Assembly (NCBI GenBank): GCA_037577475.1
Contig: CM075197.1
Coordinates: forward strand, 18,550,650 to 18,614,649
DNA: 64,000 nt
Direction: 5' to 3'
Origin: Chaunax sp. Z400
Taxonomy: Eukaryota > Chordata > Actinopteri > Lophiiformes > Chaunacidae
The notes under the pieces were generated by a model. It was not told where the DNA came from. It worked only from the letters and a program-made list of their open reading frames with translations, and did not search any database. The first letter of the stretch is position 1; the number at the start of each line of letters is the position of its first letter. This document shows positions 60,328 through 64,000 of the stretch, piece after piece. The position numbers and the translations under genes are program-made.

Positions 60328-62722
60328 TTTTCAGTTCCAGCACTTTATTTTATCAAGAGTAACACAGTATATGTCACAGCTACGGCATATGAGCAACAAC
60401 GTGAATACAAACTGACAATCAAAAGCAGATGTATAATGCAGGAAAATATTTAATCCCAGTTCATTTAGAAAAAGTCAAACAATGTGAAGATCCATTGTGT
60501 TAACTCCGGTAAATGTACATTCATCGAGATGACTTTCCTATTGAACGGCTCTCCAGGCAGGCTTGACTGCTCTGTTCCATAATGTCTACGCAGCAGAATA
60601 CCCTCGGCTGTCCCTTTGAGTTTGTGTCACAGCATTTCCAAGTCCATGCCGGTGGTACTGGATCCTCAGAGCATGATTGTCAGTGATGGAGCTCATGCTG
60701 TTCGCAGCCATGCCAGGAACAAATATCTGCTGCAGGGGATGCTGGTCCACAGTCCAAACCAGGATTTAGCGTGATCCTAGAAACATAATACAGAAACTAA
60801 TGACCGACTGAGGCCAAAAACAGCTTGAAGCTTGAATATTGACACGTGGATCATATCCATACTTTAGAAATTTATACGTACAGGTATTAAATATTTTGTC
60901 CAAACATTTGTTTTAATTTGACAAGTAACAGCTCATCAATTCAAATAATGAAACACCAAAAAGTGATCCTTTAGGATTTGACTGCTTTTAAAAATTTTCC
61001 ACACAAAAAAGGGCAAGAGGATTCAAACTGGCATAACAAAGTCACAGATGAACCGCCCAGAGCCTCACCCACAGATGAAATGATCATATTATGAGTGGTG
61101 GCAAAATCCAGCCTTTGTGTTTAAGTCTAGCAGCTTGGATACGAATCACCAGGCCTTCAATGGAACAAGTTACTTTTCAGTCCAGTACCCCTAGTATCAC
61201 TTCAGGCCAAAAAAGACAGATATGTATCATTTCAATGACAAAAGAAATGAAATATCACTTTTATCTGTGAATAGTTTGGGAGGATGATGAGAAAATTGTG
61301 TGTTATCTGGAAAAACAGCTGGTAGATTATTTTGTTGCTTTGAGAACAGTCTTGATCAGTGTGCAACATCTGCTTTATCGCTACGTTAGAATCTAAAGTG
61401 AGGTAATGCAGGTACAGTAGGTGGCCCCATGGCAACCTGTATTACCTGTGCTTGCACGTCCCATCTCTTGCAAGATGACATTATACCCCTACACACCATC
61501 CACTCATGGCAGCAGAACTAGCCTGTCCCGCCTGTTTCTTGCCCCGGGAAGGTGGTATGTGTCAGAGGATAAGAAGTCATTCATCAGTGTCTCTCATCTT
61601 CTTTCTACCTGTCTGCACCTCTGAACTGGTTCAACTGTGAGGAGTCACGTTCTCCAGCTCACAGGATGTGGCCTCACTCTTGTACCCTCCCTTCTCCCTC
61701 ACCTCTCTCTCTCTCTTTTCCTAGACTTCTCACAACTTCTCACAACATCATCTCTTTATATCCTGCGAAGCTAAAACCACTATACCACTTTGTTAAGACT
61801 ATTGTTGGTTGTATGCATTTTCAGCTTCACCTCTTGACACCCAACCTTTTACCTGCTTTGGTCTCAGTTTGCCCTCTGCTCTGGATTTTCCCTTCCAATG
61901 TTTCTCTCCTATGCCTCTCCTTGGAGCAGAGCCCGTAGAGCAGCATCAGCAAACAGAACCAGGTCCCAACCTGCCTCTGAGTCTCAACCTGCCCGTCTAC
62001 GCCTGTCTGTGCCTGGGGCTGCGGCTGAGGCCAGCCCCCATCACGCTCCATCATCAGCACATCTACTGTACCTGTCTGCTGGCACCCTGCCATCCACACA
62101 CACAGTTCTCCTTCATTTACCCAGAGATCCTGGTAGAAGGGAAAAGAAGATAATGCAAACCTAAAATCTATAGAAAAAGACTACTCACGTTTGGGTCAAG
62201 CATGTTTGACCTCCACTGAGAACACCCATGGCTACCCTGGGAGGCATATACAGTACCACTCATTCAGCCTGCTGACTGCCCTGCACAAGCCCTTCAACAG
62301 GTTTCTTTGAAGGCCAGCGACTCTGTGGTGGGTCATCAAAGCATATCTTCATTCAGTTCCACTGAAGGGATCTAAGGCTCCTGAGAGACGCTGTGTTTGA
62401 AGTGATATCTCTGTGCCACTGCATTCTTTACCATGCTGTCATGACTCGAGTTACACTAAAAAAGCAAGAACATGGGCATGAAGCCAGTGCCATGTCTCAC
62501 ATACATGTCAACCACCACTGCTACCTCTGTTTTATCAGTGATGGTACTATACTTTGGTTGTTTACAGCAACTGTCAGTTCATAATAAGACTGCAATGCGT
62601 GTGATCACATCATATTCCACTGAATGAAGATCAGACAAGAAAGAGAGTCATCCCTACCTGTTGAATATCTTGAGATCAAGTTTCCATGAGTCAGCTTCTT
62701 CCTGGAGCACACCTGAGATCAT
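60328..62722 (-). other. Candidate spliced minus-strand transcript (uncharacterised)
   Basis: Exon A, 62722-62658 (65 nt): acceptor CCCCCCATCCTTTATGTTTTCCAG, donor CAG|GTAGGG; one frame open, MISGVLQEEADSWKLDLKIF. Exon B, 62231-62189: weak acceptor, strong donor AAAC|GTGAGTAG. Exon C, 60776-about 60328: acceptor GTATTATGTTTCTAG, with AATAAA (complement of 60344-60349) near its end. Joining A-B-C keeps one frame open to TGA about 80 nt into exon C (segments SNMLDPN, DHAKSWFGLW), roughly 63 codons. Skipping B also leaves a frame open for about 30 codons of C. No family recognised; any 5' exons would lie beyond 62760. It could be a lncRNA or chance. It would converge on sox9, as slc39a11 does in mammals, but the peptide is not like that protein. 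Confidence 0.25.
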
Positions 62723-64000
62723 CTGGAAAACATAAAGGATGGGGGGATGAATTGATTAAGACTATAGGCCTAAACGTCAACGACAACAAACAAGCAATGA
62801 GGATTCATATATCATTTAGTGTAGCTCTGCCAAAACTTGAATTAGCCCGCCAACAAATATACATTGTCTCACAGTGAGAGAGCAACAAGCTTCCTATGTT
62901 TTCATTGATGTGATATGGTTACAATGCAGTGGATTGCAGCACTTGAGTAGGGTTGGTCCCAAACTAAATTTGAAGAAATGTAGAGTAGATCAACAGAAAA
63001 CCATTCCCAGTGAGCAAACCTTTGTCCAGATCACGACAAAAATACTTGATTTCCAGACATCTGGAATGTCCTATGGACATGCCCATGTGAGTCAGAATGA
63101 AAATCTTTTATACGTCTTTTTTGGACGTTATATCAACTTTATCAGTGTGGCCTGGAACAGCATTTCCAAGTTGTGTATACAGCTTATAAATGAATAGTGA
63201 TTAAAATGTTCAGTACTCTACATAATCTAGAAAGGGCCTGCTAACTCAGGTTAAGGCAATCGCTTTGACTTTCACCTTTTACAATCGCCTTCTGGTGGCA
63301 TTATTTTCAAGTCTCTTGGTCAACCTGAGCTGATTTCTAATGTCCACACAACTCAGACCCTCTCCAGTATCTTCATAGAACATTTAAACAGTCAAAAGTA
63401 GAGTAGCAATAAACATCACTCCACTCTTTTTTTTGTGCGAAAAAAAAAGAAAAAAGGTTTCAGTGGAGCTGTGCAGTAGATGCAGATCAGTAGAATGGAG
63501 GCAGTCAAAGTGATTTTTCCATTGTACCAGTTAAAATTACGTGGTGTGTGTCCAGTCCCTCTTCATCCATTCGGGGACAAAGGTGCTCTTTGCTTCTGAG
63601 TTTCACTGTCCCAGACCAGTTATCTTGGCAAAAAATGCACTATTTCACAGTTACAGAACCTCCTTTCAGGTGGAAGGCTCCAAGAGTTGAGGGGAAAAGA
63701 GCAATAACAGGACGGCGGGGAGAGAAACTGAATACTGGCAAATTACTTCTCAGAGTTTCTGGAGGACATGGTAAAATGATTCTTTCTTTCCTCTCTCTTT
63801 TAAAATACCTTTCCCTGGCACCAGGCTCCATAGGTAGCTGTGTGCTGGTCCCATTTCTTTTATATGCCTTCTTATGTTCCCTTTTCCCCCCTACCTATCA
63901 TACTGAGCTGAGTGAGTTATCATGTACACCAGTAGGCTGGAACATCATGTGGCTAGGCTAAACCTCCAGATGAGGTAATGTTTAGCGGGTCGGTAAGCCA
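62723..64000. other. Intergenic end of the window
   Basis: No supported gene. The + strand frame of 137 codons at 63548-63961 opens from GTG, not ATG, and has no family resemblance. An A-rich stretch lies at 63439-63456. If the minus-strand transcript above is real, its upstream exons could lie here or beyond the window. Confidence 0.4.

Noticed and set aside
60480..60776. Minus-strand frame reading GMAANSMSSITDNHALRI-like to a stop
   Set aside because: A TAA lies upstream in that frame, and it has no acceptor that would bypass it. It is only the alternative frame of exon C of the candidate transcript.
62658..62722. Exon A as part of slc39a11, the mammalian downstream neighbour of SOX9
   Set aside because: The peptide has no hydrophobic transmembrane character and does not resemble that zinc transporter.

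Overview
The window looks like nuclear DNA of a ray-finned fish, probably a spiny-rayed (percomorph-type) teleost. The evidence is a three-exon SOX9 gene with short introns (356 and 368 bp) and no mammalian-style Pro/Gln/Ala block, plus several decayed fish repeat families: two Tc1/mariner-like transposons, a tRNA-derived SINE, a LINE 3' fragment and two common teleost short interspersed repeats. Most of the sequence is AT-rich, with stop codons in all frames and no operon-like packing.

The only gene I can support fully is sox9, on the + strand: coding exons 12026-12453, 12810-13057 and 13426-14183, encoding 477 residues. It has an upstream-ATG-free leader of about 325 nt, a possible TATA-like element at 11670, and a 3'UTR of about 1.4 kb ending after an AATAAA at 15585. 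The protein has, in order, the SoxE dimerisation region, the HMG box interrupted by the conserved SoxE intron, the central transactivation motif, and the C-terminal transactivation domain ending in YTQLSRP. The N-terminus and HMG-box details fit the teleost sox9b copy better than sox9a, but this is a judgement from memory.

The other ~60 kb looks like a regulatory gene desert, as is known around SOX9 in vertebrates. Upstream (1-11.6 kb) there are motif-dense, less AT-rich islands, notably about 3.47-3.74 kb and 10.89-11.09 kb. Downstream (15.6-64 kb) there are islands with striking sites: a SOX/RUNX cluster at 24.84 kb, a 17-bp perfect SOX palindrome at 29.57 kb, a SOX-OCT composite at 31.51 kb and an RFX X-box at 58.53 kb.

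From 35.8 to 39.2 kb there is a repeat-rich patch: two short repeats, a LINE reverse-transcriptase tail, a broken coiled-coil gene (myosin-rod-like, with a separate terminal-exon-like segment), and a Tc1-like transposase relic. A second Tc1-like relic is at 44.05-44.70 kb and a SINE at 52.78-53.15 kb. Weak exon-like segments occur at 32.1-32.6 kb (+), 33.1 kb (-) and 60.3-62.7 kb (-). The last group can be joined into one short reading frame with a poly(A) signal, and is the best candidate here for an undescribed transcript. I found no prokaryotic features, CRISPR arrays, rRNA or stand-alone tRNA genes.
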